Source: GCA-016699105 sp036518915
GTDB lineage: Bacteria; Patescibacteriota; Saccharimonadia; UBA4664
Direction of reading: 5' to 3'
Assembly (NCBI GenBank): GCA_036518915.1
Contig: DATDME010000028.1
Coordinates: forward strand, 1-22,733
Length of the DNA: 22,733 bases
Below are positions 13,814-21,481 of this stretch, piece by piece; position 1 is the first letter of the stretch; the number at the start of each line of letters is the position of its first letter. The translations under genes were made by a program, and so were the position numbers. The notes beneath the pieces were generated by a model. The model worked only from the letters and a program-made list of their open reading frames with translations, was not told where the DNA came from and searched no databases.

Positions 13814-14923
13814 CTAGGCCTGCCGCGTGGTCAGATAGCTGGCTAGTCCGCGCAAAAATTGCACGCCCGGCGCATCGGCAGGCAGCACTCCACCCTGCAA
13901 CGCCGCCTGCGCTTCTACGACCGAGCGTGCCACTTCCTGCTGGGCGAAGGCTAGGGCGCCGCTGTCGCGAATAATAGTGCGGCAGCGCTCCAGTTCCGCC
14001 AGACCCACCCGCGGATTGCCTAATTGGGCCTCCAGGAACGCCGCATCCTCGGCCGGGCCTTGGCGCAGCGCTTTTACTACCAAAATGGTGCGCTTACCCT
14101 CCTGCAAATCATCGAGCGGACTTTTACCGGTGGCCGCCTCGTTGCCGTATATGCCGAGGATATCGTCAGAAATTTGAAAGGCCCGGCCGGCGGCCAACGA
14201 ATATTCCAAGAGCTGGTTGAGGGCCGGCGCCTCCGCCCCGGCCAGCAGGGCCCCAAACTGCAGCGGGTTAGCAAAGGTGTAATAGGCGGTCTTCCACAGT
14301 AAAACGTCTTCCACCTGGCGTAGGTCATTCGTACCGGTGACTTCGTTGAAGATGTCGTTAAACTGGCCGTGACAGGTGGTAATGAGGAGCGAGTTTAAAT
14401 TTTCTAACGCGGCCAACCGCCGCTCGGCCGGCACATGCAACCGGCCGGCCTGCAGCAGGGCTTCGTGGGCGCCGGCCACCGCCGTCAATGTCGCCAGGCT
14501 ATAGCCAAAGTGGCCGGCGTCGCCGCGCAGTTTGGCTTTGTGGTGCCAGGCGGTCAGCCGGCGGTGGGCCGTGGGGCCGCCTCGGCGCAGGTCGCTGCGG
14601 TCGCAGACATCGTCTATCACTAAAACGTAAGCATGGATCATCTCAATGAGCCGCGCGGCGCCAATCGCGACACCGTCATCGTCGCCGCCAAACAGCCGGT
14701 ATGCCTGCACTGCCAAGGCGCCCCGGATCCGCTTACCTCCTTGGCGCATCACCCCGGCGTAGGCTTCCACGGCCCGCTCCGACACGACGCCAAAATCACG
14801 CCGCACGGCCGACAATTTGGCCAGCCAGTACGCGTCGATGTCGCGGTCAATCCGCTGCTTGGCGGCATGAAGTTCCAGACGGAAGGCCTTCGCGGCCTCC
14901 TCAAGCGTGGGCGTGGCGGACAT
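13814..14923 (-). CDS. crtE: Geranylgeranyl diphosphate synthase (polyprenyl synthetase)
   Basis: This 369-residue trans-isoprenyl diphosphate synthase has G62-G-K-R-I-R-G for diphosphate binding. The first Asp-rich motif is D104-D-V-C-D-R-S-D, followed by R-R-G-x-P-T-A-H-R-R, and the second is F249-Q-I-S-D253-D-I-L-G-I-Y-G. The second motif has DDxxG rather than DDxxD, as in many geranylgeranyl diphosphate synthases. It is somewhat long because of an N-terminal extension of about 40 residues. Its product feeds phytoene synthase two genes downstream. AAGGAG precedes the ATG by 7 nt, and the gene starts 1 nt after the tetR stop, so regulator and enzymes share a transcript. Confidence 0.9.
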   Translation of the reverse strand: MSATPTLEEAAKAFRLELHAAKQRIDRDIDAYWLAKLSAVRRDFGVVSERAVEAYAGVMRQGGKRIRGALAVQAYRLFGGDDDGVAIGAARLIEMIHAYVLVIDDVCDRSDLRRGGPTAHRRLTAWHHKAKLRGDAGHFGYSLATLTAVAGAHEALLQAGRLHVPAERRLAALENLNSLLITTCHGQFNDIFNEVTGTNDLRQVEDVLLWKTAYYTFANPLQFGALLAGAEAPALNQLLEYSLAAGRAFQISDDILGIYGNEAATGKSPLDDLQEGKRTILVVKALRQGPAEDAAFLEAQLGNPRVGLAELERCRTIIRDSGALAFAQQEVARSVVEAQAALQGGVLPADAPGVQFLRGLASYLTTRQA

Positions 14924-14924
14924 C

Positions 14925-15527
14925 TCAGGACTCCTTTCGTGAGGTTAGCGCAGGACGCAGCGCGCGTTCAAAAAAATCCAAGACTTCAGCTGGTAGTTCA
15001 GGGTTGGCGGCGTCGGCCGTTTGCGGAAAGTGTTCCATCGCGAAGCCGTTCAGGGCGTGCAGCATAATGCTGGCGTCGCGGCCCGGGTCGGCCGATTCGT
15101 ACACGCCCTGCTCAATGCCCAGCTCGATGGCTTCGCGCAAGTGGCGCGACGCCGCCGGCGGAATGCGCATGGGCTCACTGCTGTCGTCCAAGGCCACTCG
15201 TTTCTGGCCCAGAAAATAGTTCAGCATGGTCATGGTAAGCTCAGCCTGCCGCCAGGTAAACAGCAGCCGCTGGCGCAATAGCTCACGGGCATCGGGGCTG
15301 GCTGGCCAGCTGGCCAGGGCCGCCCGCAGCCGCTGGCTCGTCAGGATAAACGCTTCCTGAAGCAGTGCCTCTTTGCTGGCAAAATAATAATAGATCACCG
15401 GTTGTTTCACGCCTGTGACCTCGGCTAATTTACGCATGGTTGTGCCATCGTAGCCTTCGCGGCCCAGCATGGCGGCGGCGGCTTCAAGTAACAGTTTGCG
15501 GGTCGGATTAGCAGTGACGGGTGACAT
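14925..15527 (-). CDS. TetR-family regulator heading the carotenoid operon
   Basis: This 200-residue protein has an N-terminal TetR helix-turn-helix: K-L-L-L-E-A-A-A-A-M-L-G-R-E-G-Y, T-T-M-R-K-L-A-E-V-T-G-V-K, then I-Y-Y-Y-F-A-S-K-E-A-L at about residues 10-55. The C-terminal ligand domain is not assignable to a known effector. The frame is open far upstream, but ATG 15527 gives the canonical short N-terminus (MSPVTANPTRKL). The upstream part would run into the oxidase gene on the other strand. As first gene of the tetR-crtE-crtI-crtB-crtYcd transcript and beside a perfect palindrome, it probably represses its own operon and is released by an unknown signal. Confidence 0.88.
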   Translation of the reverse strand: MSPVTANPTRKLLLEAAAAMLGREGYDGTTMRKLAEVTGVKQPVIYYYFASKEALLQEAFILTSQRLRAALASWPASPDARELLRQRLLFTWRQAELTMTMLNYFLGQKRVALDDSSEPMRIPPAASRHLREAIELGIEQGVYESADPGRDASIMLHALNGFAMEHFPQTADAANPELPAEVLDFFERALRPALTSRKES

Positions 15528-15528
15528 A

Positions 15529-15544
15529 TATCTATCGATAGATA
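15529..15544. promoter_or_regulatory. Palindromic operator candidate for the TetR regulator
   Basis: TATCTATCGATAGATA is a perfect 16-bp palindrome whose edge lies 1 nt before the tetR start codon, covering the expected -10/start-point region of the minus-strand promoter. TetR-family repressors bind such palindromes as dimers. The same intergenic region separates the divergent oxidase gene. Confidence 0.6.
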
Positions 15545-15584
15545 AAATAACATTTTCAGGATAGATCGACGACGCCGGCACGTC

Positions 15585-15598
15585 AAGCGCCGGCGCTT
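15585..15598. promoter_or_regulatory. GC-rich palindrome in the tetR/oxidase intergenic region
   Basis: AAGCGCCGGCGCTT is a perfect 14-bp palindrome midway between the divergent tetR and oxidase genes. It could be a second operator or a short stem-loop. Function is unknown. Confidence 0.35.
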
Positions 15599-15652
15599 TG
15601 CAATTATGCTCGCGCGACAAAGACCGGCATAGCCAAATCCACCCAAACCGGT

Positions 15653-15658
15653 TATGCT
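15653..15658 (+). promoter_or_regulatory. -10 box of the oxidase gene
   Basis: TATGCT ends 7 nt before ATG 15666, fitting leaderless expression; TACAAT at 15660-15665 is a less well-placed alternative. This location also argues against the in-frame ATG at 15654, which would lie within the promoter box. Confidence 0.45.
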
Positions 15659-15665
15659 TTACAAT

Positions 15666-17324
15666 ATGAATCTCAAGGTAGACCTCGCCAAATTCATCCG
15701 GGGTGAAGTTGATGACGCCCCCGCCACCCTCGAAACCTATTCCCACGATGCCAGCTTGTTTGAAGTGCGACCGCAACTTGTAGTGTTCCCCAAAGATTCG
15801 GCGGACGTCCAGGCCATCGTGAAATACGTGTCCGATCACAAGCCAGTGAACCCGGCGCTCTCCATCACACCCCGCAGTGCCGGCACCGATATGTCTGGCG
15901 CCGCCATTGGCGACGGCATCGTCATGGACTTCACCAAGCACGTCAACCAGCTGATTGCTGTGTCGTCTGAATCGGCCACCGTGCAGCCCGGCATGTACTA
16001 CCGCGATTTTGAGGTTGAGACGCTCAAGCACGGCGCGCTCTTCCCATCGTATCCCGCCAGCCGCACGCTCTGCGCTATGGGCGGCATCGTCAACAATAAC
16101 TCCGGCGGCGAAAAATCACTCGAATTTGGCAAGACCGAAAACTTCATCCAAGAGTACAAAATTATTTTTGACGACGGCCACGAGTATACCGTCGGCCCGC
16201 TCACCAAGGCCCAGCTGGAAGCCAAAATGAAACTCAAATCCCGCGAAGGCGAGATTTATCGCGACGTCTTCAAACTGGTCGACACGCATTACGACGCCAT
16301 CAAAGCCGCCAAGCCCCATGTCTCCAAAAACTCCGCCGGCTACAACCTCTGGGACGTGTGGGACCGCAAAACCGGCATTTTCAATCTGGCCAACCTCATC
16401 TGCGGCGCCCAGGGCACGCTCGGCGTCGTCACCGAAGCCAAGCTGAAACTTGTGCCGCAGCGCCCGCATTCCGGCCTGCTCGTCATGTTCCTCCACGACA
16501 TCGACCACCTCGGCGAAGTCATCAACCAAGTCCTCAAATATAAGCCGGCCACCTTTGAATCGTTCGACGACGTCACGCTCTGGCTCAGCATTAAATTCAT
16601 GCCGTCGTTCCTTAAGATGCTGGGGCCGGTCAAATTCATCCACCTCCTCATCAGCCTGATTCCCGACGGCTTCATGCTCCTGCATGGCATCCCCAAGCTC
16701 ATCCTCATGGTAGAGTTCAACGGCCAAACCCGCGATGAAGTCCGCGACAAAATCAAAGCCCTCCACGCCGAACTCAACGTCAAACACAAGTACTACGAAA
16801 TCACTGCCACTGAGGAAGACCCCACCGAAGAATCCTCCGAGAAATATTGGATTATGCGCCGCCAATCCTTCCAGCTCCTGCGCTCCAAGGTGAAGGATAA
16901 GCACACCGCGCCTTTCATCGACGACCTCGTCGTCAACCCCGAGTACTTGCCCGAGTTCCTGCCGCAAATGCGCCAAATCATCAAAAAATACGACCTTTTC
17001 GCGACCATCGCCGGCCACATGGGCGACGGCAACTTCCACATTATCCCGCTCATGAAGCTCGAGGACAAAGACGAGCGCGACAAGCTCCAGCCCGCCATGG
17101 AAGAAACCAACAACCTCGTCCTCAAGTACCACGGCTCCCTCACCGGCGAGCACAACGACGGCATGATCCGCGGGCCCTGGCTTGAACGCATGTACGGCTC
17201 CGAAATTTACGGCTACTTCAAAGAAGTTAAGCATATCTTTGACCCGCAAAACATCTTCAACCCGCACAAAAAAGCCGACGCCGACTGGGATTACTCCATG
17301 GCGCATGTGCGCGACCATTTTTAA
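15666..17324 (+). CDS. FAD-linked oxidase, D-lactate dehydrogenase/glycolate oxidase type
   Basis: This 552-residue flavoprotein has an FAD_binding_4 domain and a FAD-oxidase C-terminal domain. Seen in order are P-R-S-A-G-T-D-M-S-G-A-A-I, G-G-I-V-N-N-N-S-G-G-E-K-S-L-E-F-G, a long middle cap region, G-H-M-G-D-G-N-F-H-I-I-P, L-T-G-E-H-N-D-G-M-I-R-G-P-W and F-D-P-Q-N-I-F-N-P-H-K-K. The H-x-G-D-G-N-x-H and G-E-H motifs hold the metal/substrate histidines of D-2-hydroxy-acid dehydrogenases. It likely oxidises D-lactate or a similar hydroxy acid and passes electrons to quinone or another acceptor. No Fe-S partner (GlcF or LldE-like) is nearby. An in-frame ATG at 15654 is possible, but 15666 fits the promoter position better. 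A scrap of a second copy lies at 18539. Confidence 0.88.
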   Translation: MNLKVDLAKFIRGEVDDAPATLETYSHDASLFEVRPQLVVFPKDSADVQAIVKYVSDHKPVNPALSITPRSAGTDMSGAAIGDGIVMDFTKHVNQLIAVSSESATVQPGMYYRDFEVETLKHGALFPSYPASRTLCAMGGIVNNNSGGEKSLEFGKTENFIQEYKIIFDDGHEYTVGPLTKAQLEAKMKLKSREGEIYRDVFKLVDTHYDAIKAAKPHVSKNSAGYNLWDVWDRKTGIFNLANLICGAQGTLGVVTEAKLKLVPQRPHSGLLVMFLHDIDHLGEVINQVLKYKPATFESFDDVTLWLSIKFMPSFLKMLGPVKFIHLLISLIPDGFMLLHGIPKLILMVEFNGQTRDEVRDKIKALHAELNVKHKYYEITATEEDPTEESSEKYWIMRRQSFQLLRSKVKDKHTAPFIDDLVVNPEYLPEFLPQMRQIIKKYDLFATIAGHMGDGNFHIIPLMKLEDKDERDKLQPAMEETNNLVLKYHGSLTGEHNDGMIRGPWLERMYGSEIYGYFKEVKHIFDPQNIFNPHKKADADWDYSMAHVRDHF

Positions 17325-17385
17325 GCTGGCCAAGGCCGCAATTTGCCTTTACTATCGTCCAGATCTCCTTTACCGTAAAGCTACT

Positions 17386-18519
17386 ATGAGTCATAACGAA
17401 CCTGCCACACCAGACCAGCCCGAATCCGACGGCTTCGGCCATGTCGGTCATGAAGGGGCGCAATACCGGCGGCTCGGTGAAGAAGTAACTCCGGCGCCCG
17501 CTGATGTGTCGTCCGAACCGGCCGGCTCTCGTGAAACTGGCGAGCCAGCGTATGACCAAGACAAGGATGTGGCTGCTGCACGAGCGGCTGTCGAAGCGGC
17601 CGATCCGGGTACTCCTGAAGTTTCGAGACAACAGCTCAAAGATTTCTTTTCAGAAATGGAAGCGCGCTGTAACTATGGATTTCGCTATGAAGATCTCCAT
17701 TCGCGGCACTCACTCGGCGTTGGCTCCGATTTAAGGTACGTTCCCAGAATCAATAACCGTACGCGCAAAGCCATGGGATTAACCAGGCGAGAGGCGCGTG
17801 AGCGTCACAATCAAGCTTTGCGCGAAAAATCGGTATATGATTTGGCCTCTCTTCTCTACATGCAATTGAAGCAAGAGCCGAGCGCAGACAATCCTGCTGT
17901 GGTTGAGGAGGCTTTACGTGATGATTTTAGCCACCATTCTGTATGGGCGGTTAAAGCCGCGGAATCCCGGGTTAATGCGCTAGTACCCGAATATGGCGAG
18001 CACGGCCCTAACATGCAGAAGTATTATAACGACCAGGCTGAGATCTATCAGAAATTGGCTAATGTAACGGGAGAAGCCGCCGTGCGACGATACCATCAGC
18101 TGCGTACAGGTCAAGAGCCGCCGACTGTCCCAAAAGAAGTGTATGAATATTTAGAGAGCGTTTACCCGCCGGCAAAGCAGGCCAAACCAGACAAGGTCCG
18201 CGCTGAGATTGCCAAACATGTCCGAGAATGCGTAAATTCGGCATTCGGTGACCTCGATGCTCTCGTGGCGGTGGCCGAGTATTGCGCGCATGATGCAAAT
18301 ATGTTCGCGCATGATGCAAATAAGCTCAAGGATGCTGCACAGGCTGCCGATGAATATGTCGCCAATCACACACCACAACCTCCTGGTCCGGTGGTGCGGC
18401 TATTCGGCCGGCGACCAACTGAACTCCCGACGAGTGATCTGTATGACCAGGCAGCGGCCGAGGTTAAACGGCGCATGGTCGAAGCTGGTGAGCGCGTCCG
18501 CGAATTAATGACTGTCTAA
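17386..18519 (+). CDS. Hypothetical protein, 377 residues
   Basis: I do not recognise this protein. The first ~85 residues are rich in Pro, Glu, Ser and Asp and probably disordered. The rest is predicted mostly helical, rich in Ala, Glu, Arg and Tyr, with R-R-E-A-R-E-R-H-N-Q near residue 145, a short repeat C-A-H-D-A-N-M-F-A-H-D-A-N-K near 305, and an acidic-basic helical C-terminus. No signal peptide or membrane segment is seen. The start at 17386 (MSHNEPATP) was chosen because the upstream frame overlaps the oxidase gene. Third-position GC is lower than in the oxidase or crt genes, hinting at different ancestry. A scrap of the oxidase gene follows directly, so this gene may have arrived by insertion or duplication at the locus. 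Confidence 0.6.
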   Translation: MSHNEPATPDQPESDGFGHVGHEGAQYRRLGEEVTPAPADVSSEPAGSRETGEPAYDQDKDVAAARAAVEAADPGTPEVSRQQLKDFFSEMEARCNYGFRYEDLHSRHSLGVGSDLRYVPRINNRTRKAMGLTRREARERHNQALREKSVYDLASLLYMQLKQEPSADNPAVVEEALRDDFSHHSVWAVKAAESRVNALVPEYGEHGPNMQKYYNDQAEIYQKLANVTGEAAVRRYHQLRTGQEPPTVPKEVYEYLESVYPPAKQAKPDKVRAEIAKHVRECVNSAFGDLDALVAVAEYCAHDANMFAHDANKLKDAAQAADEYVANHTPQPPGPVVRLFGRRPTELPTSDLYDQAAAEVKRRMVEAGERVRELMTV

Positions 18520-18538
18520 AAGCATTGGACGTAATTCA

Positions 18539-18598
18539 GGGCGACGGCAACTTCCACATATATCCCGCTCATGAAGCCCGAGGATAAAGACGAGCGCA
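18539..18598 (+). pseudogene. Scrap of a duplicated FAD-linked oxidase gene
   Basis: These 60 nt match 17021-17079 (codons for G-D-G-N-F-H-I-I-P-L-M-K-L-E-D-K-D-E-R) with only a few changes and a 1-nt insertion that breaks the frame. It lies 20 nt after the stop of the hypothetical gene. No other part of the oxidase gene is visible up to the NUDIX promoter at 18675. Confidence 0.8.
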
Positions 18599-18674
18599 TG
18601 TACCGCCCCGGCCAAACATGCCCCGTGCTGTTTAGTTGGGTCAGGTTTGTGTAACGATACGCAGGCTAGTCGTG

Positions 18675-18680
18675 TAAGAT
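18675..18680 (+). promoter_or_regulatory. -10 box for leaderless NUDIX gene
   Basis: TAAGAT ends 7 nt before ATG 18688, with no Shine-Dalgarno sequence in the gap. Confidence 0.5.
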
Positions 18681-18687
18681 ACATAGT

Positions 18688-19152
18688 ATGAGCCGCGCCC
18701 CTCGTTTTATGCTGAAAGCTTGTGTGTTCTTGGTGCTGCGCCAAGACGACCAAATCCTCATGCTCCGCCGCGTCGGCACCGGCTACATGGACGGCCAATA
18801 CAGCCTGGTGGCCGGCCACCTCGACGGCGACGAGCGCGCCACCACCGCCACCGTCCGCGAAGCCAAAGAAGAGGCCGGCATCACCGTCGATCCGGCCGAC
18901 CTCACGCTCGTGCACACCTGCCACCGCCTTACTCGCAACGATCCCGGCGAAGAACGGCTAGACCTCTATTTTGAATGCCGGCGCTGGCAGGGAACCATCC
19001 GCATCGCGGAGCCTGATAAATGCGATGACCTCGGCTGGTTCCCGCTGGCGCAACCGCCCGCCAACACCATCCCCATCGTCCACCTGTGCTTGCAAGACAT
19101 CCAGGCCGGCCGCATGTACTCGGAATATGATGAGGAAATCCAACCCGCATGA
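18688..19152 (+). CDS. NUDIX hydrolase
   Basis: This 154-residue protein contains a perfect Nudix box at residues 43-65: G-H-L-D-G-D-E, then R-E-A-K-E-E-A-G-I, satisfying Gx5Ex7REUxEExGU. Family members hydrolyse nucleoside diphosphates linked to another group (oxidised nucleotides, ADP-ribose, sugar nucleotides). The N-terminal strand F-M-L-K-A-C-V-F-L-V-L and the tail with W-F-P-L lie where most Nudix folds have them. The stop overlaps the start of the PIG-L gene (ATGA), so the two are co-translated. The substrate is not readable from sequence. Confidence 0.92.
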   Translation: MSRAPRFMLKACVFLVLRQDDQILMLRRVGTGYMDGQYSLVAGHLDGDERATTATVREAKEEAGITVDPADLTLVHTCHRLTRNDPGEERLDLYFECRRWQGTIRIAEPDKCDDLGWFPLAQPPANTIPIVHLCLQDIQAGRMYSEYDEEIQPA

Positions 19153-19808
19153 ACATCGCGCAACTAGGCAACCTGATCACTATTTGGGCCCATCCCGATG
19201 ACGAAACCTACTGCTGCGGCGCCACCATGGCCGAAGCCGCACGCTTGGGCCAACGGGTTACTTGTGTCACCGCCACCGCTCTGGGCCGCCGTGACCAGGA
19301 ATTACGGGCGGCTCTCGCGGCTCTGAGTGTGGACGACATGCGCCTGCTCGGCTACGAGGACGCCCATTGTCAGGAAGTGGCCGCCGCCGAGGCTGTTAGC
19401 CGCTTGACCGCCATCATCCGCGAGGTCCAGCCCGACAGTATCATCACTTTTGCTCCCGACGGCTGGACCGGCCATCCCGACCACCGAGCCGTTTCGGCTT
19501 GGGCCACCGCCGCCCACCGGCAATCTGGCACGAGCGCCAAATTGTATTATTGGGCCGTCACCCCAGCCTGGTACGAACTATTCAACCCGCGCCTCTGCCC
19601 CAATGCTTATCATGACGTCACCGACACGGCCGTCACGCCGGCCGGCCAGCTGGCACTCACCGTGCAACCAGACGACTGGCAGTGGCAGCGCAAACACGCC
19701 GCCATGCGGGCGCACAACAGCCAAATTCCCGGCCTGATTCACGCTTTTGGCGAGAAATTTCTGACCCGCGCGCACCAGTCTGAGCAGTTTGTCCTCGCCA
19801 ACCGATAG
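19149..19808 (+). CDS. PIG-L/LmbE-family N-acetylglucosaminyl deacetylase-like protein
   Basis: This 219-residue protein has the zinc-binding motif A14-H-P-D-D-E at the end of the first strand and H109-P-D-H near residue 110. These provide the metal ligands and catalytic Asp of the PIG-L fold. Relatives deacetylate GlcNAc-type substrates (GlcNAc-PI, GlcNAc-inositol in mycothiol synthesis, bacillithiol precursors, teicoplanin-like glycans). The substrate here is unknown; no thiol-biosynthesis partner is near. Translational overlap with the NUDIX gene suggests the two act in one process, perhaps on a sugar nucleotide. Confidence 0.88.
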   Translation: MNIAQLGNLITIWAHPDDETYCCGATMAEAARLGQRVTCVTATALGRRDQELRAALAALSVDDMRLLGYEDAHCQEVAAAEAVSRLTAIIREVQPDSIITFAPDGWTGHPDHRAVSAWATAAHRQSGTSAKLYYWAVTPAWYELFNPRLCPNAYHDVTDTAVTPAGQLALTVQPDDWQWQRKHAAMRAHNSQIPGLIHAFGEKFLTRAHQSEQFVLANR

Positions 19809-19862
19809 GCCGGTATGCTACGACGCGACCGCCAGCCTCTGGGCCGTGGCAGCTTGCGCTTA

Positions 19863-20027
19863 TATAGCCCCCGCAAAACAAAACGTGTGCCCTCACCGTG
19901 CTCGTGAGTTCAGGATCGGTCGCTCCTCGTTCGCTGGATCACCGGATACAGCTTACTCGGTCCGACCGATCCTGAATCACCCGAATCATCGGTGCGAAAA
20001 GGCACGTTTTGTTTTGCGGGGGCTATA
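19863..20027. repeat. Palindromic MITE-like element, complete copy
   Basis: This 165-bp nested inverted repeat has outer arms of 25 perfect bases (19863-19887 and 20003-20027) beginning TATAGCCCCCGC, and inner arms TTCAGGATCGGTCG (19909-19922) and its complement (19963-19976). It has TA at both edges, compatible with a TA target duplication as made by IS630/mariner-type transposases. A second copy starts at 22611 in the opposite orientation. It has no coding capacity. It lies between the convergent PIG-L and MFS genes and could fold into a long hairpin RNA. The 54 nt at 19809-19862 hold nothing recognisable. Confidence 0.8.
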
Positions 20028-21195
20028 GCCGCCGTGTCCGCCAATACAACCAAGCCCGCGGCAACAGGCACAGTTGGCCCAGCAAAATCGCCCGGCCCAC
20101 ACCCCAGCGGTCGGCGGCTAGTCCTATTCCCAGCGTAAATACCGCGTACAGGCAATTGCCCACAAACGACGTAATCGAGCCGATGGTTGCTCGCTGATGG
20201 TCGGTATACTCCTCATGCAGTACCTTACCCAATGCCACCGTCATCGGGCCATACGATGCGCCGGCCAAAGCCATCAGCGCCGGCGTAATCGGACTTGGAA
20301 AGATGAGCGCCGGCAGGAACAGGGCTTTGGCATACAGCTCGCCGCCGAGAATGATCTGACCTGGTTTGAATCGCCTCAGGAACCAGCCGCTCGCCCGAAA
20401 CCCAACGGCACTTTCCAGAAAATTCACCGAATACATCGCACCTACCAACCCCAACGGCATAAACTGCTGGTATAGGGCAGGCCAGAGGGCAAAAGTCGAG
20501 CAGCCGTCTTCGAGAATTTGGGCCAGACTGAGGCGACGAATGATGTGGCTACGCCACATCAAGCCCACTGCTTCCCGGAAATGGCCCCAGGCACTTACCA
20601 CTCTCGGAGCTTCATGCCGGGCCGGCTCGACCAACCACAGGCTGGCCACGAGGGCCGGCAGACTCATGAGCATCGTGGCCCACAACGCCCAATGAAAGCC
20701 GATCGCCGCCAGCAGCCCGCCGAGCGCCATGGAAATGAACCCACCGGCTTCCATCGCCACGTTCATACTGGCTAAGTAGTGGGGGAACCGCCCACCCTGC
20801 CCATTCTCCCGCGCCGACTCATACACGAGTGCTTCGTTATTACCGCTCATGAGTGCGCGCCACAAACCATCGAACACGGCGCCCACCGCGAGCCAGCCAT
20901 ATCCAGCTCCTACAGCGTAACAGCCTACCGACGACAGACTGGCAACCGCCTGCAGTCGCACGCACCACACCCGGCCCAGCCGGTCGCTCACCAGACCGGT
21001 CGGTACTTCAAGAACCGCCTGGGCCACCTGGATCACCACAAGCAAACTGGCCGCCAAAAACAACGACCCTGTTACTTTCGCAAAATACACCACCATCGTG
21101 GCGGCATAGAACCGTAAACAAAACCACCACAAGAACCAATTCATAATCCGGGCGTTGCCCGCCACGGACCGTTCCGGCATTCGCAGTCGAAACAT
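20023..21195 (-). CDS. MFS transporter (efflux-type)
   Basis: This 390-residue protein has about 12 hydrophobic segments. The loop after the second helix reads V-P-T-G-L-V-S-D-R-L-G-R-V, the classical MFS motif A (G-x-x-x-D-R-x-G-R). The second half has an equivalent, G-L-A-A-D-R-W-G-V-G, near the C-terminus. Length and motif place it among 12-helix drug or metabolite exporters; the substrate is unknown. The start at 21195 (MFRLRMP) has GGAG 7 nt upstream and is preferred over the in-frame ATG at 21231. The TAG stop codon lies inside the palindromic element, so the natural C-terminus may have been changed by that insertion. Confidence 0.85.
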   Translation of the reverse strand: MFRLRMPERSVAGNARIMNWFLWWFCLRFYAATMVVYFAKVTGSLFLAASLLVVIQVAQAVLEVPTGLVSDRLGRVWCVRLQAVASLSSVGCYAVGAGYGWLAVGAVFDGLWRALMSGNNEALVYESARENGQGGRFPHYLASMNVAMEAGGFISMALGGLLAAIGFHWALWATMLMSLPALVASLWLVEPARHEAPRVVSAWGHFREAVGLMWRSHIIRRLSLAQILEDGCSTFALWPALYQQFMPLGLVGAMYSVNFLESAVGFRASGWFLRRFKPGQIILGGELYAKALFLPALIFPSPITPALMALAGASYGPMTVALGKVLHEEYTDHQRATIGSITSFVGNCLYAVFTLGIGLAADRWGVGRAILLGQLCLLPRAWLYWRTRRL

Positions 21196-21229
21196 AAAAC
21201 ACTCCAAGTTAGGAAATATGTGGGTACAC

Positions 21230-21247
21230 AAAAACGCCGCAGCGTTT
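21230..21247 (-). terminator. Terminator-like hairpin in the leader of the MFS gene
   Basis: On the minus strand, AAACGC-TGCG-GCGTTT is followed by further T residues (T5 in all), giving a compact intrinsic-terminator shape 35 nt before the MFS start. An upstream GACGCCG on the same strand (near 21263-21269) could pair with CGGCGTT and unfold it, as in attenuators. The region 21248-21469 holds no gene that I recognise beyond a possible 8-codon leader frame. Confidence 0.45.
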
Positions 21248-21469
21248 CGGTCTGGACCACTATCGGCGTCGCCCTAATGGGGGAGTGGGATCAATGTAGC
21301 TCAAGCTCGTGTACCATAAGCACAACCAATGATCTCCGGCATTACTGCCGGCCGATGCGGGGTTAGTTACGGCTACCTGTGGACATGAGTCTTGTTGATC
21401 CTTAGTTTATCGATGGTTACAGTAACACAAATAAAACGCTTGTGCAAACTTTGACAGGCGTATACAGCG

Positions 21470-21475
21470 TATAAT
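21470..21475 (+). promoter_or_regulatory. -10 box for leaderless small membrane protein gene
   Basis: A perfect TATAAT ends 6 nt before ATG 21482. TTGACA at 21451-21456 lies only 13 nt upstream, shorter than the usual 17, so its role as -35 is uncertain. Confidence 0.6.
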
Positions 21476-21481
21476 GAGCCC

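Noticed and set aside
15528..16031. N-terminal extension of the TetR frame
   Set aside because: It would overlap the oxidase gene and cross the operator palindrome. The TetR domain needs no such extension.
19863..20027. CRISPR array or tRNA cluster
   Set aside because: The repeats form one nested palindrome rather than regular direct repeats with spacers, and no cloverleaf was found.
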